Below, piece by piece: positions 1 to 8,620 of a stretch of DNA of 59,259 nt. The stretch's first letter is position 1. Each line of letters begins with the position of its first letter. Below the pieces are notes generated by a model. It was not told where the DNA came from and did not search any database. It saw nothing but the letters and a program-made list of their open reading frames with translations. The translations under genes and the position numbers were made by a program. This DNA comes from an uncultured Oscillospiraceae bacterium. Its GTDB lineage: Bacteria; Bacillota; Clostridia; Oscillospirales; Oscillospiraceae. Location: contig CATLFX010000012.1 of NCBI GenBank assembly GCA_949935795.1, forward strand, positions 1 through 59,259, read 5' to 3'.

Positions 1-1
1 T

Positions 2-127
2 GAGGCTATCGCCCGCTGTATCATGCCTGATATTCTCGCTTTCTATGAAAGCGAGGAGGGCCAGCGGGAATTTGCCGAATGGAAGGAACGGCGGGAAGGG
101 TCGAAGCGGGAGGCAGAAACAGAATAA
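2..127 (+). CDS. C-terminal end of a small hypothetical protein (partial, mobile-element-like)
   Basis: An open frame enters from the left edge and ends at TAA 125-127, giving 41 residues. It contains the segment FYESEEGQREFAEWKERR, charged and probably helical. From memory, similar tails (SEEGQ-EFAEWK) close small ORFs carried by integrative elements of Clostridia, so this may be the edge of an element near the tRNA-Leu gene. That link is inference. A strong hairpin terminator follows immediately. The start and most of the protein lie outside the window. Confidence 0.5.
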   Translation, partial: EAIARCIMPDILAFYESEEGQREFAEWKERREGSKREAETE

Positions 128-132
128 AAACG

Positions 133-176
133 AAAAGGGCGGGCGCACCGTGGTAACGGCTGCGCCCGCCCTTTTT
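133..176 (+). terminator. Rho-independent terminator of the left-edge ORF
   Basis: A perfect 15-bp GC-rich stem (133-147 with 161-175) has a 13-nt loop and is flanked by A and T runs. It lies 6 nt after the stop codon of the partial ORF. The A/T symmetry would allow it to work in both directions. Confidence 0.8.
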
Positions 177-284
177 GCGTTTATGGGGTCTGCTTCTTCT
201 TCCGTGGGCCTCTCGGTTTCGAGGTGGGCTTCCGCTCCACCCCGTTTCGGAAGTGGGTGCTTTCGTATCGGTCAAAGAAAACCA

Positions 285-326
285 ATAATCCGAACCCATC
301 TCCTATTGGAAAAAGGTTCGGATTAT
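285..326 (-). terminator. Inverted repeat downstream of tRNA-Leu
   Basis: ATAATCCGAACC at 285-296 is perfectly inverted at 315-326 (12 bp) across an 18-nt loop. It lies just 3' of the tRNA on its strand and runs into T-rich sequence, so it probably ends the tRNA transcript. No gene is visible in the rest of the interval 177-333. Confidence 0.5.
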
Positions 327-333
327 ATGGGTT

Positions 334-421
334 TGGTGCCGGTGGTGGGACTCGAACCCACACGGGGGATTAGCCCGGCGGATTTTGAATCCGCTACGTC
401 TACCAATTCCATCACACCGGC
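334..421 (-). tRNA. tRNA-Leu, anticodon CAA
   Basis: Read on the - strand, a 7-bp acceptor stem GCCGGTG/CACCGGC closes the molecule. A GGTTCGAGTCCC-type T arm and an anticodon arm GCGGA-TTCAAAA-TCCGC (anticodon CAA, codon TTG) are present, along with a long class-II variable arm and an encoded CCA at 334-336. A class-II tRNA with CAA is leucine. tRNA genes are frequent integration targets, which fits the element-like ORF beside it. Confidence 0.95.
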
Positions 422-465
422 AGGTGCAAAGGAATGATACCACGTTTTTGGACAAAACGCAAGAG

Positions 466-1944
466 TCAACCGCTCTCTTTTTCCGAATTTTCTTCCTCAT
501 CTTCCTCTAAGTCCAGATCTGCCACTGTGAGCGCCATCAAATCCTCCATTTTAGGCGCGTCCATGGCCGCCACCCGGTTGGCCTGACGGGCCACCGCCGC
601 CTCGAATACGTTGCGGACATCCCGGGCGTTGCCAAAATTCTCATCCCGGCGGTCGTACATCACCTGGAAGGCCTCTGCGGCAGCTTTGTCTGTCTCCTCG
701 TCCAGCGTATACCCGTTCTTTTTGCACACAGAGCGGAAGATTTCTGCCAGCTGTTTCCCATCGTAGTCCTCAAAGTAGAAATATTTGTTAAACCGGCTTT
801 CCAAACCGGGGTTGGCGTGGATAAAATCCCCCATCAAGTCGGTGTACCCCGCCACAATGACGATCAGGTCGTCCCGGTGGTCCTCCATTCCCTTCAGCAG
901 CACCTCGATGGCCTCCCGGCCAAAATCGTTGGGGTTGTCCTGGTTTGCCAGGGCGTAGGCCTCGTCGATGAACAGCACCCCGCCCAGGGCCTTATCCACC
1001 GCCTCCTGGGTCTTGAGGGCGGTCTGGCCCACAAAGCCCGCCACCAGCCCGGATCGGTCCACTTCCACCAGCTGGCCTTTGGAGAGTACGCCCACGGCGT
1101 GGTAGATCTTGGCCAGCAGCCGGGCCACCGTGGTCTTGCCGGTGCCTGGGTTGCCCATAAACACCAGGTGCAGGGACATGGGAGGCACCGGCAGCCCCGC
1201 CTCCTGGCGCAGCTTGCGCACTTTCACCAGATTGATGAGCCCCTTCACGTCCTCCTTCACCTTGTCCAGGCCGCACAGTCCGTCCAGCTCGGCCAGCAGC
1301 TCCTCCAGAGAGGGCGCTTTCTCCACGGGGGGCGCCTCCTTTTTGGCCTCCTGTGCCGGGACCGGGGCGGGGGACACCGCCTCGTCCTCCGGCCTGCCCG
1401 TCTTAACGGGCTCGCCGTCGGTGCGCCGGGCCACAAACTCGCTGACATCCAGACCGGACTTCCCGCCGCCCACTCCGGCACGGTCGCAGAAGGCGGACAG
1501 GGAATCGGCGCAGGCGTTGACAAACCCCGCTTCCGCTTCGCTCACCTTGCCGTCCACGGCGGCGAACAGCAGCAGCATCAGGGTAAAGGTGTCTACAAAA
1601 CGGCGGCTCTGGCTCCTGCCTCCCTCCAGGTCGGCCTGAACCAGCCGCCGGAAAAAGCCGGGCAGCACAAAGCCCTTGTACTCCTCTACGGAGGAGGCCA
1701 GTTCCCAGTAGAGGGCGGTGGGCACCGGGTTGCCCTTGGAGTAGATGGCGTTGTAGTATTCCACATGCCGGGGGGTCATTCCCTGGTCGGTGTGCCACAC
1801 GCCGCAGGCGCACTGGCGCATGAAAGCGTCGGCCTCCCGGCCGAAGGCCACCCGGGCGGCGGGGTCGGCCAGTTGACGGCGGAAAGCGGTCATGGCCTCG
1901 TCGTACTGCTTGTGTGCGGCGGCGGGGGTAATAGGCTGAGACAT
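466..1944 (-). CDS. AAA+ ATPase, CbbX/SpoVK-like, with TerB-like N-terminal region
   Basis: 492 aa. The C-terminal half is a classic AAA+ module: Walker A GNPGTGKT near residue 263, Walker B LFIDEAYAL near 322, and a downstream sensor/arginine region NPGLESRFNKYF. It most resembles the CbbX/SpoVK/EccA group of remodelling ATPases. The N-terminal 160 residues are helical and include LLLFAAVDGKVSEAEAGFV, reminiscent of TerB-like domains. A Pro/Ala/Glu-rich linker joins the halves. I chose ATG 1944 because AAGGAG sits 9 nt upstream; the ATG at 1950 is only 3 nt from it. It follows cutC by 13 nt, so the two are probably co-transcribed. The substrate is unknown. Confidence 0.85.
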   Translation of the reverse strand: MSQPITPAAAHKQYDEAMTAFRRQLADPAARVAFGREADAFMRQCACGVWHTDQGMTPRHVEYYNAIYSKGNPVPTALYWELASSVEEYKGFVLPGFFRRLVQADLEGGRSQSRRFVDTFTLMLLLFAAVDGKVSEAEAGFVNACADSLSAFCDRAGVGGGKSGLDVSEFVARRTDGEPVKTGRPEDEAVSPAPVPAQEAKKEAPPVEKAPSLEELLAELDGLCGLDKVKEDVKGLINLVKVRKLRQEAGLPVPPMSLHLVFMGNPGTGKTTVARLLAKIYHAVGVLSKGQLVEVDRSGLVAGFVGQTALKTQEAVDKALGGVLFIDEAYALANQDNPNDFGREAIEVLLKGMEDHRDDLIVIVAGYTDLMGDFIHANPGLESRFNKYFYFEDYDGKQLAEIFRSVCKKNGYTLDEETDKAAAEAFQVMYDRRDENFGNARDVRNVFEAAVARQANRVAAMDAPKMEDLMALTVADLDLEEDEEENSEKESG

Positions 1945-1957
1945 ATTCATACGCTCC

Positions 1958-2710
1958 TTATCTGTCCAGACGGGCGGTGAGCCCGCTGATATAATCGCTG
2001 TCCACCACCCGGAAGCGGTCCTCCGGGGGGTACAGGCATCCGCCGAAGTGAATGCCCCGGCCATTGGCGGCGGAGGAGTCCGGGGCGTCCCGGTGACCGG
2101 ACATGTGGACCTGCTGGCAGCCGGTGCGCTCCAGCACCCAGTCCAAATTGCGGCTGTTGACGCCGCCGCCGGGGAGGATTTCGATGCGTCCGGCGGCATA
2201 TTGGACCATCTCCTGGATGGTGTCCGCCCCCAGGGGCACGCTGGCCTGCTGGCCGCTGGTGAGCACGCGGGTCACCTCCAGCTCGGCCAGGGCGTCCAGC
2301 GTCTCCCGCCAGTCGGGGACCACGTCGATGGCCCGGTGGAACACGGACTCCTTTCCAGCCTCCCGGCACAGCCGCGCCAAAATCCGGGTTCGCTCCACAT
2401 CCAGCGCCCCGTTTTCATGGAGGAAGCCGAACACCAGCCCGTCCGCCCCGTGGGACAACAGGAGCTTTGCGTCCTCCACCGCCGCGGCGAACTCCGCCGG
2501 GGTGTAGCAGAAGCCGCCCTCCCGGGGCCGGACCATGGCCATAATCTTCATCCCGGTCTCCCGTTTGGCCACCAGCAGGGAGCCCAGGGTGGGGGTGAGC
2601 CCCCCGTGGAACAGGTCGCAGTTCAGCTCCGCCCGGTCCGCGCCGGCCCGGTGGGCCTGAATCACATCGTCGGCGCTGCCGCAGCACACCTCCAGCAGAA
2701 CACGGCCCAT
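1958..2710 (-). CDS. cutC: CutC family protein
   Basis: 250 aa, a full-length CutC TIM-barrel protein. Recognisable segments include GADRAELNCDL near the N-terminus, MVRPREGGFCY in the middle, and EILPGGGVNSRN and QVHMSGHR toward the end. The family was named for copper homeostasis, but its biochemical role remains uncertain. GGGAGG lies 7 nt before ATG 2710, which is preferred over an upstream in-frame GTG at 2725. It is the first gene of a two-gene - strand operon with the AAA+ ATPase and is driven by a consensus promoter. Confidence 0.9.
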   Translation of the reverse strand: MGRVLLEVCCGSADDVIQAHRAGADRAELNCDLFHGGLTPTLGSLLVAKRETGMKIMAMVRPREGGFCYTPAEFAAAVEDAKLLLSHGADGLVFGFLHENGALDVERTRILARLCREAGKESVFHRAIDVVPDWRETLDALAELEVTRVLTSGQQASVPLGADTIQEMVQYAAGRIEILPGGGVNSRNLDWVLERTGCQQVHMSGHRDAPDSSAANGRGIHFGGCLYPPEDRFRVVDSDYISGLTARLDR

Positions 2711-2729
2711 AGACAGCCCTCCCACAGAT

Positions 2730-2758
2730 TTGACATTATTGTTTGATTATAGTATGTT
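2730..2758 (+). promoter_or_regulatory. Promoter of the transglutaminase-like gene
   Basis: TTGACA (2730-2735), 17 bp, TATGTT (2753-2758). It sits 38 nt before the chosen start codon and overlaps the cutC promoter face to face. Confidence 0.65.
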
Positions 2759-2774
2759 TGTGTGGTACTGTCAA
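2746..2774 (-). promoter_or_regulatory. Consensus sigma-A promoter for cutC
   Basis: On the - strand TTGACA (2769-2774) and TATAAT (2746-2751) are separated by exactly 17 bp, a perfect match to the housekeeping consensus. The -10 is about 36 nt from the cutC start codon. It overlaps the oppositely oriented promoter at 2730-2758, so the two units may compete for polymerase. Confidence 0.85.
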
Positions 2775-2795
2775 GAAAGAGGAGGAATGTGTCAT

Positions 2796-5237
2796 ATGGA
2801 ACACAGCGCCGCACCGGCCGCCTGGGGGCCCATCCTGGCGGAGCTGGCCGGGGAACGCCGGGAGGCTATGGCCTTTCTTCTGGATCACCTGCCCCAGCCA
2901 GACCTGGACTGCTACCCGCCGGACCTGTTCCTGCGCTTTGCGGACCACGCTCTGGCCCTGCGGGCGTCGGTCCCCTGGTGCAAGGCCCTGGGTTGGGAGA
3001 TTTTTGCCCACTACGTGCTCTTCCCCAGGGTAAATGACGAGGATTTGTCCTTCCACCGGGAGATTTTCCGGGCCTCCCTCTGGCCTCGGGTGCGGGACCT
3101 GCCCACGGAGGAGGAGCGGGTGCTGGAGGTCAACCGCTGGTGCCGGGAGCACGCCGTTTACCAGGCCCAGGACGAGCGCACCGCCGCCCCCCTCACGGTG
3201 TACCGCTGCGGCAGCGGGCGGTGCGGGGAGGAGTCCGCCTTTCTGGTGTCCGCCCTGCGCAGTGTGGGTATCGCAGCCCGGCAGGTGTACGCTCCCCGCT
3301 GGTCCCACTGTGATGACAACCACGCCTGGGTGGAGGCGCTGTGCGGCGGGGTCTGGCGCTTTCTGGGGGCCTGTGAGCCGGAGCCGGTGCTGGACCGGGG
3401 GTGGTTCACCACCGCCGCCTCCCGGGCGGTGCTGGTCCACAGCCGGGTATTCGGAGCGGGAACCCATCCCCTCCATGGGACGCCCCTGGGGGTTCAGGGC
3501 GGGGTGAGCTGGTTCAACCAGACCGCCCGGTACGCCGATACCGCGCCCTATACCTTCCATGTGCGGGCGGAGGGGGAGCCCGCCCCCGGCGCTGAGGTGG
3601 AATTGCAGATTCTCAACGAGGCGTCTTTCCACACCATCGCCGTCCTCACCGCCGATGAGACCGGGACCGCCCGGGCGGACTTGGGCCGGGGGAGCGTCCA
3701 TGTGCTGGCCCGGCGGAACGGCCTCACCGCCGAGGGGGACTGCGAAGGGGGGAACTTGACCCTCTGTCTGACCCCGCCGGAAACGGGAGACACTCCCTGG
3801 ATGGAGTTCGACTTCCGCGCCCCGGCGGACCGCCGCCCCGCCCCTAACCTGCTCAGCGAGGAGCTGAAAAGCCAGCGGGCGGAGGCCCGCCGTAGGGGAG
3901 ACGAGCTTCGGCTGGCCCGGATGGCGGGGTATTCCAGACCGGGCCGGGAGGACTGGGAGGACCTGCGGCAAACGGCCCTGGGCAATTGGGGCGAGATTCG
4001 CCGCTTTTTAGAGGGCGGGGGAGAGGACCGGGAACGGCTGGTCCGCACCCTTTCCCACAAAGATCTGCGGGATGCGACTCGGGATGTCCTGGAAGACCAC
4101 TTTGCCCGCCTGCCGCCCAGATCTGAGGGTGTTCCCTGGGAAATTTACTGGAAATACGCCGCCTGTCCCCGAATTGCCTTGGAGCCGCTGAGTGCGTGGC
4201 GGGGCCCGCTGGCCCGCTGGCTGGAGGGCTGGAACGGCACGCCCGCCCAGCTCTGGGACCGGGTCCAGGTGGCGCTGGAGACCCGTCCCCCCGCTTACGG
4301 CAATCTGTACTGGACCCCGCAGGGAGCCCTGGCCAGCGGCGGATGCGACGAAAAAAGCAAAGGGCTATTTTTGATCGCCGCCCTGCGGACCCTGGGCATT
4401 CCCGCCCGGCTCAGGCCGCTGGACGGGGAGCCGGAGTATTGGGAAAACGGCGGCTTCCGCCCCGTTCCGCCGGAGGAAACGGGGGTACTCCGCCTCGGCC
4501 GCCCCCAGGGGCGGAGCCCCCGCTGCCGGCAGGACTGGACCCTCTCCCGCTGGACGGGGGAGGGCTGGCAGGCGCTCGCCCCGGCGGAGCAGTGGGCGTC
4601 CGGCGGCCTGACCTTGGAGCTGCCCGCCGGACGGTACCGGATTCTCACCACCGTGCGCCTGCCCAGCGGGGACCAGCTGGCCGCCCGCCGGGAATGGGAG
4701 CTTCCCCCAGGCGGGGAGCAAACCCTCTCCCTGCGCCTGCGGCCCTGGTCGCTGGGCGACCTGCTCACCAGCCAGGAGCTGCCCGCCCTGTCTGCCCAGA
4801 CGCTGGAGGGAGAGCCGGTCCACGACCTGTTTCGGGGCGGGAACGGCCCCGTACTGGCCCTCTGGCTGGAGGAGGGGGCGGAGCCCACGGAGCACCTGCT
4901 CAACGAACTGCTGGACCACGAGCGGGAGGCGGAGGAGCTGCCCGCCGGGATTCTGTTCCTCCTCCGGGGCCGGGGCAGCCTGTCCCAGCCCACTCTGGCC
5001 AAGGTTTTGTCCAGATTTCCACGTATTCGGGTACTGCTGGACGATTGGGCCTACGACCTGGAGGCGGTGGCCCGGCACCTGGGCCGGGACCCGGACGCGC
5101 CGCCCCTGGCGGTGGTGTGCGATGGGGCGGGCCGGGCGGTATACAGCGGCTGCGGCTACCGGGTGGGGGCGGTGGAGCTGCTGCTGAAGGTGGCCGCCTG
5201 GGTGTGCGCCGGGGAAAAAGAGGGACGGATACCTTGA
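2796..5237 (+). CDS. Two-domain transglutaminase-like protein with C-terminal redoxin-like domain
   Basis: 813 aa, cytoplasmic (no signal peptide seen). A first transglutaminase-like domain carries Cys143 in RCGEESAF and His176 in DDNHAWVE, matching the Cys-His part of the catalytic triad. It is followed by a beta-rich segment like a carboxypeptidase-regulatory fold. A second copy has Cys517 in GGCDEKSKGLFL and GIPARLRPL but no clear catalytic His, so it may be degenerate. The last 150 residues resemble a thioredoxin/redoxin fold (VLALWL...VLLDDWAYD). ATG 2796 is preferred because GAGGAGG lies 10 nt upstream. Bacterial proteins of this class are usually cysteine peptidases or peptide-modifying enzymes; the substrate is unknown. 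Confidence 0.75.
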   Translation: MEHSAAPAAWGPILAELAGERREAMAFLLDHLPQPDLDCYPPDLFLRFADHALALRASVPWCKALGWEIFAHYVLFPRVNDEDLSFHREIFRASLWPRVRDLPTEEERVLEVNRWCREHAVYQAQDERTAAPLTVYRCGSGRCGEESAFLVSALRSVGIAARQVYAPRWSHCDDNHAWVEALCGGVWRFLGACEPEPVLDRGWFTTAASRAVLVHSRVFGAGTHPLHGTPLGVQGGVSWFNQTARYADTAPYTFHVRAEGEPAPGAEVELQILNEASFHTIAVLTADETGTARADLGRGSVHVLARRNGLTAEGDCEGGNLTLCLTPPETGDTPWMEFDFRAPADRRPAPNLLSEELKSQRAEARRRGDELRLARMAGYSRPGREDWEDLRQTALGNWGEIRRFLEGGGEDRERLVRTLSHKDLRDATRDVLEDHFARLPPRSEGVPWEIYWKYAACPRIALEPLSAWRGPLARWLEGWNGTPAQLWDRVQVALETRPPAYGNLYWTPQGALASGGCDEKSKGLFLIAALRTLGIPARLRPLDGEPEYWENGGFRPVPPEETGVLRLGRPQGRSPRCRQDWTLSRWTGEGWQALAPAEQWASGGLTLELPAGRYRILTTVRLPSGDQLAARREWELPPGGEQTLSLRLRPWSLGDLLTSQELPALSAQTLEGEPVHDLFRGGNGPVLALWLEEGAEPTEHLLNELLDHEREAEELPAGILFLLRGRGSLSQPTLAKVLSRFPRIRVLLDDWAYDLEAVARHLGRDPDAPPLAVVCDGAGRAVYSGCGYRVGAVELLLKVAAWVCAGEKEGRIP

Positions 5238-5262
5238 CAGGCGAGGTATCTCGTGATATAGT
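5234..5262 (+). promoter_or_regulatory. Promoter of tldD
   Basis: TTGACA (5234-5239), 17 bp, TATAGT (5257-5262), overlapping the stop codon of the upstream gene and 32 nt before the tldD start. It separates tldD transcription from the upstream gene. Confidence 0.8.
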
Positions 5263-5294
5263 CAATAGCAAAGCTGTTTTAAGGAGGTTTGCAC

Positions 5295-6707
5295 ATGTTT
5301 CCATCCATCGACCGGGTCAAGCCCGGCCTGCAAAAACTGATTGCCGCCCTGGGGGAGACCTACCCCTACGCCTCGGTGCTGGCGGTGGAGGACGACGCCC
5401 GCTCCTGGCGGGTCAGCCGCGCCGGGGTGAACATCTCCGCCTCGGGGAACGAGGGGGGCGCTGGCTTCGTGGTCCGGGTGTTCGACGGCACGGGCTGCGC
5501 CGAGTACTCCTTCAATGAGTTCTCGGAGGAGAAAATCCCGGACATCTGCGCCGCCCTGGCCCGCCGCATGGGGGAGCAGAACGCGGCGCTGGAGGACTTC
5601 GCTCCTCTGCCCACCCCCATTCCGGCGGACGAGCCCGCTGTGCTGAAAAAGGAGACCGCCTGGAAAGTCCACCCCCGGGAGCTGGGGGACGAGGCCATCG
5701 TCAACAAGATCACCGCCCTGCGGGAGAAGGCCCTGGCGGTGGATGAACGGGTGCTGGACGCCACCGCCGCCGTGACCTACCGGGCGTACCGCAAGCTGTT
5801 TTTGTCCCCAAACCGGGACCTGGACCAGACCATCATGTGGACCAACGCCATGGTGGCGGTGATGGCCTCTCGGGGGCAGGAGATCAAGCTGTCCTACCAC
5901 CCCTTCTCCCTGCTGGGCGGCGCGGAGCTGCTGGACCAGATGGACGCCGGGGTGGAGGAGACCGCCCGGAAGGCCCTGGAGCTGCTGGACAGCCAGCCCA
6001 TCCCGCCGGGGGAGTACGAGTGCGTCTGCGACCCGGAGACCACCGGAATGATCGTCCATGAGGCCTTTGGCCACGGGGTGGAGATGGACATGTTCGTGAA
6101 GGACCGGGCGTTGGCAAGAAGTTTTATTGGCGAGTACGTGGCCAGCCCCCTGGTGACCATGCACGATGGCTCCGCCGTGGACGAGTCGGCCACCATGTTC
6201 TTTGACGACGAGGGTACCCTCACCGGGGACACCGTGGTCATCGACAAGGGGATCTTGAAGACGGGCATGTGCGACGCGCTGTCCGCCGCCCGGCTGGGTG
6301 TGGCTCCCACCGGCAACGGCCGCCGGGAGAGCTACGAGCGCAAGGCCTACACCCGCATGACCAACACCTACTTCCAGGGCGGGGCGTCCACCCCCGAGGA
6401 GATGATTGCCTCCGTCAAGGACGGCTTCCTGCTGGAGACTCCCTCCAGCGGCATGGAGGACCCGAAAAACTGGGGAATCCAGTGCATGGTCACCACCGCT
6501 AGGGAGATCAAGGACGGCAGGCTGACGGGAAAGCTCTATTCCCCCATCGTGCTCACCGGCTACGTGCCGGACCTGCTGAAATCTGTGTCCATGATGGGCG
6601 GAACGGTGGAGCTGTCCGGCAGCGGCTACTGCGGCAAGGGCTATAAAGAGTGGGTCAAGGTGTCCGACGGCGGACCCTATATGAAGGCCCGCATCCGCTT
6701 GGGGTAG
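5295..6707 (+). CDS. tldD: TldD-type metallopeptidase
   Basis: 470 aa. TldD is the catalytic half of the heterodimeric zinc peptidase TldD/TldE, which degrades unfolded peptides and matures some ribosomally made peptides. The metal motif HEAFGH (His255, Glu256, His260) is intact. The C-terminal part LSGSGYCGKG...VSDGGPYM is typical of the family. AAGGAGG ends 7 nt before ATG 5295, which is preferred over the in-frame TTG at 5289. The TldE-type partner lies 227 bp downstream on the same strand. Confidence 0.92.
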   Translation: MFPSIDRVKPGLQKLIAALGETYPYASVLAVEDDARSWRVSRAGVNISASGNEGGAGFVVRVFDGTGCAEYSFNEFSEEKIPDICAALARRMGEQNAALEDFAPLPTPIPADEPAVLKKETAWKVHPRELGDEAIVNKITALREKALAVDERVLDATAAVTYRAYRKLFLSPNRDLDQTIMWTNAMVAVMASRGQEIKLSYHPFSLLGGAELLDQMDAGVEETARKALELLDSQPIPPGEYECVCDPETTGMIVHEAFGHGVEMDMFVKDRALARSFIGEYVASPLVTMHDGSAVDESATMFFDDEGTLTGDTVVIDKGILKTGMCDALSAARLGVAPTGNGRRESYERKAYTRMTNTYFQGGASTPEEMIASVKDGFLLETPSSGMEDPKNWGIQCMVTTAREIKDGRLTGKLYSPIVLTGYVPDLLKSVSMMGGTVELSGSGYCGKGYKEWVKVSDGGPYMKARIRLG

Positions 6708-6748
6708 TTCCTTTTTCTTGAAAGAAAAAGGAACCGAAAAAGAACTTT
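6707..6748. repeat. Dispersed intergenic hairpin repeat, copy 1
   Basis: GTTCCTTTTTCT (6707-6718) is perfectly inverted at 6723-6734 and followed by CGAAAAAGAACTTT. The same 42 bp recur at 10740-10781. A diverged half-copy lies at about 6829-6858. A separate hairpin GACCGC/GCGGTC (6757-6772) before AATTTT may terminate tldD. Confidence 0.75.
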
Positions 6749-6934
6749 AGATCGCTGACCGCCAGAGCGGTCAATTTTGAATTCTCTCCCGGCCACGGAG
6801 AGTCCATTTGACGACCGCTCTACTTTGTTGAAAGAAAAAGGAATCGAAAAAATTTTAGTTCGCTGACGGACAGGGTGGGCGCTGTTCCGCTCCCGTCCGG
6901 CAGCGGGACATTGCGATAAAGGGATGTGTGAATT

Positions 6935-8224
6935 TTGATACAACGAATCAAAAACGCTTTGAGCCGCTGCGGCGTCAGCCTGTGGCGCATCAACCAGCGG
7001 GAAGAGGAGACCGCCGAGCTGTTCTTTGTGAAAAAGCAGCTGGACACCCGGCGGATCAAGGACGTGCGCAAGTACGAGGTCACCGTGTTCCGGGACGTGG
7101 AGGCCAAGGATGGCGGCAGGCCCAGCCGGGGCTTTACTTCGGTAATGCTGATAGCCTCCATGGACGATGAGCGGCTGGACGAGGCGCTGAAGGGGGCGTA
7201 CTACGCCGCCCAGTTTGCCGCCAACCCCTATTTCGATCTGCCCGACCCGGTGCAGGCCCCCATGGTGGAGAAAACCGGGGAGCTGGCTCAGGCACCCCTG
7301 GCCCAGAGCGCCGGGAAGATGGCCAAGGCCCTCTTCGCCCCCGACGTGCACCAGGACGCCTTTGTCAACTCCGCCGAAATTTTTGTGGTTCGCTCCGCCT
7401 GCCGGATCGTCTCCTCCGAGGGGACGGACGTGTCCTACACCGACGCCCGGGTGAACGGCGAGTTCGTGGTGCAGTGCCGGGAGCCGGAGGATGTGGAGAT
7501 GCACAATACCTTCGAGTACGACGAGCTGAACGGTGAGGCCCTGTCCGCCAAGGTGGCGGAGGCCCTCACCTTTGTCCGGGACCGGGCCAGGGCCCAAAAA
7601 ATTTTGAAGAGCGGCAAATACGACCTGGTGCTCAGCGGGAACGCCGTAGCCGAGGTGCTGTCCTACTATGCGGACCGCTCCTCCGCCGGGATGGTGTACG
7701 CCAAATACTCTACCTGGCGGCAGGGGGAGGACGTTCAGGGGGAGACCCAGGGCGAGCGGTTGGACCTCACCCTTCGCGCGTTCCACCCCTACAGCCCGGA
7801 GGGCATCCCCACCGGTGTGGATCTGCCCCTGCTGGAGGGCGGGAAGCTGCTGACCTGGCACGGTCCCAACCGTTTCTGCCGCTATTTGGGCATCAAGCCC
7901 ACAGGCGACTATAGGAGGCTGGTCTGTGCCAACGGCACAGCGTCCTTTGAGTCGCTGAAAAAAGGCCCCTGCCTGTGGGCGGTGACCTTCTCCGACTTCC
8001 AGATGGACGAGATGAGCGGTCATTTCGGCGGGGAAATCCGGCTGGCCTACCTCATTGAGGAGGATGGCAAAGTCACTCCGGTCACCGGAGGCTCGGTAAA
8101 CGGCAGCATTCTGGAGGCGCAGAAGGACCTGGCCTTCTCCACAGACCGCTACCTCACCGCCCGGTACGACGGGCCCTACGCCATGCGGCTGAAGGGCGTG
8201 TCCATCGCCGGAGCGGGGGAGTAA
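6935..8224 (+). CDS. pmbA: TldE/PmbA-like protein
   Basis: 429 aa. It matches the TldE/PmbA partner subunit of TldD: same fold and length class but no HExxxH motif. Conserved pieces include the central GNAVAEVLSYY and the C-terminal SDFQMDEMSGHFGGEIRLAY. In characterised systems the two subunits form the peptidase together. Position 6929 is an in-frame stop, so translation probably starts at TTG 6935 or ATT 6932 after a weak AAAGGGA. The unusual start suggests modest translation. Confidence 0.85.
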   Translation: MIQRIKNALSRCGVSLWRINQREEETAELFFVKKQLDTRRIKDVRKYEVTVFRDVEAKDGGRPSRGFTSVMLIASMDDERLDEALKGAYYAAQFAANPYFDLPDPVQAPMVEKTGELAQAPLAQSAGKMAKALFAPDVHQDAFVNSAEIFVVRSACRIVSSEGTDVSYTDARVNGEFVVQCREPEDVEMHNTFEYDELNGEALSAKVAEALTFVRDRARAQKILKSGKYDLVLSGNAVAEVLSYYADRSSAGMVYAKYSTWRQGEDVQGETQGERLDLTLRAFHPYSPEGIPTGVDLPLLEGGKLLTWHGPNRFCRYLGIKPTGDYRRLVCANGTASFESLKKGPCLWAVTFSDFQMDEMSGHFGGEIRLAYLIEEDGKVTPVTGGSVNGSILEAQKDLAFSTDRYLTARYDGPYAMRLKGVSIAGAGE

Positions 8225-8282
8225 TGCGCACGGTATGGGTCTGCCTTTTTCTGAAAATTTGTTATTTGCAAAAACCTGCGTC

Positions 8283-8331
8283 AAAAAGCGAAGGGACGAG
8301 GCTTATTTGAGCCTCGTCCCTTCGCTTTTTT
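8283..8331. terminator. Strong bidirectional terminator
   Basis: A perfect 21-bp stem (8283-8303 with 8310-8330) has a 6-nt loop, A5 on one side and T5-6 on the other. It separates the convergent pmbA (+) and tautomerase (-) genes and would stop both transcripts. Confidence 0.95.
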
Positions 8332-8392
8332 CCGGCAATTCTTGCGGACGGCGCTATGGGGCTAAAGAAATGCCACGCGGTTCCGTTTCCAT

Positions 8393-8608
8393 TCAAACTG
8401 TCTGATGCTTCTGGATATACGCCGCTTTCACCTTGTCGATGGTTTTGCCCCCAATGCCGAAATTCACATCGGGCAGCTCCTTGATGGTGACAGTGAAAAA
8501 TTCCTGAGGCACACGCATGACCTCAGAGGCTGTTTCTGTCAGCCGGCGGATCAGTTCGACCTTCTGCTCATCCGACAGAGCGCCGCTTTCCACTGATATG
8601 TAGGGCAT
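8393..8608 (-). CDS. 4-oxalocrotonate tautomerase family protein
   Basis: 71 aa. After Met comes Pro (MPYISVESG), the catalytic N-terminal proline of the 4-OT superfamily. The size and the KTIDKVKAAYIQKH ending also fit. Members interconvert enol and keto forms of small acids; the physiological substrate cannot be told from sequence. AAGGAGG lies 7 nt before the ATG. It is the last gene of a - strand run that follows the cytidine-deaminase-like gene. Confidence 0.88.
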   Translation of the reverse strand: MPYISVESGALSDEQKVELIRRLTETASEVMRVPQEFFTVTIKELPDVNFGIGGKTIDKVKAAYIQKHQTV

Positions 8609-8620
8609 TTGATTGCCTCC

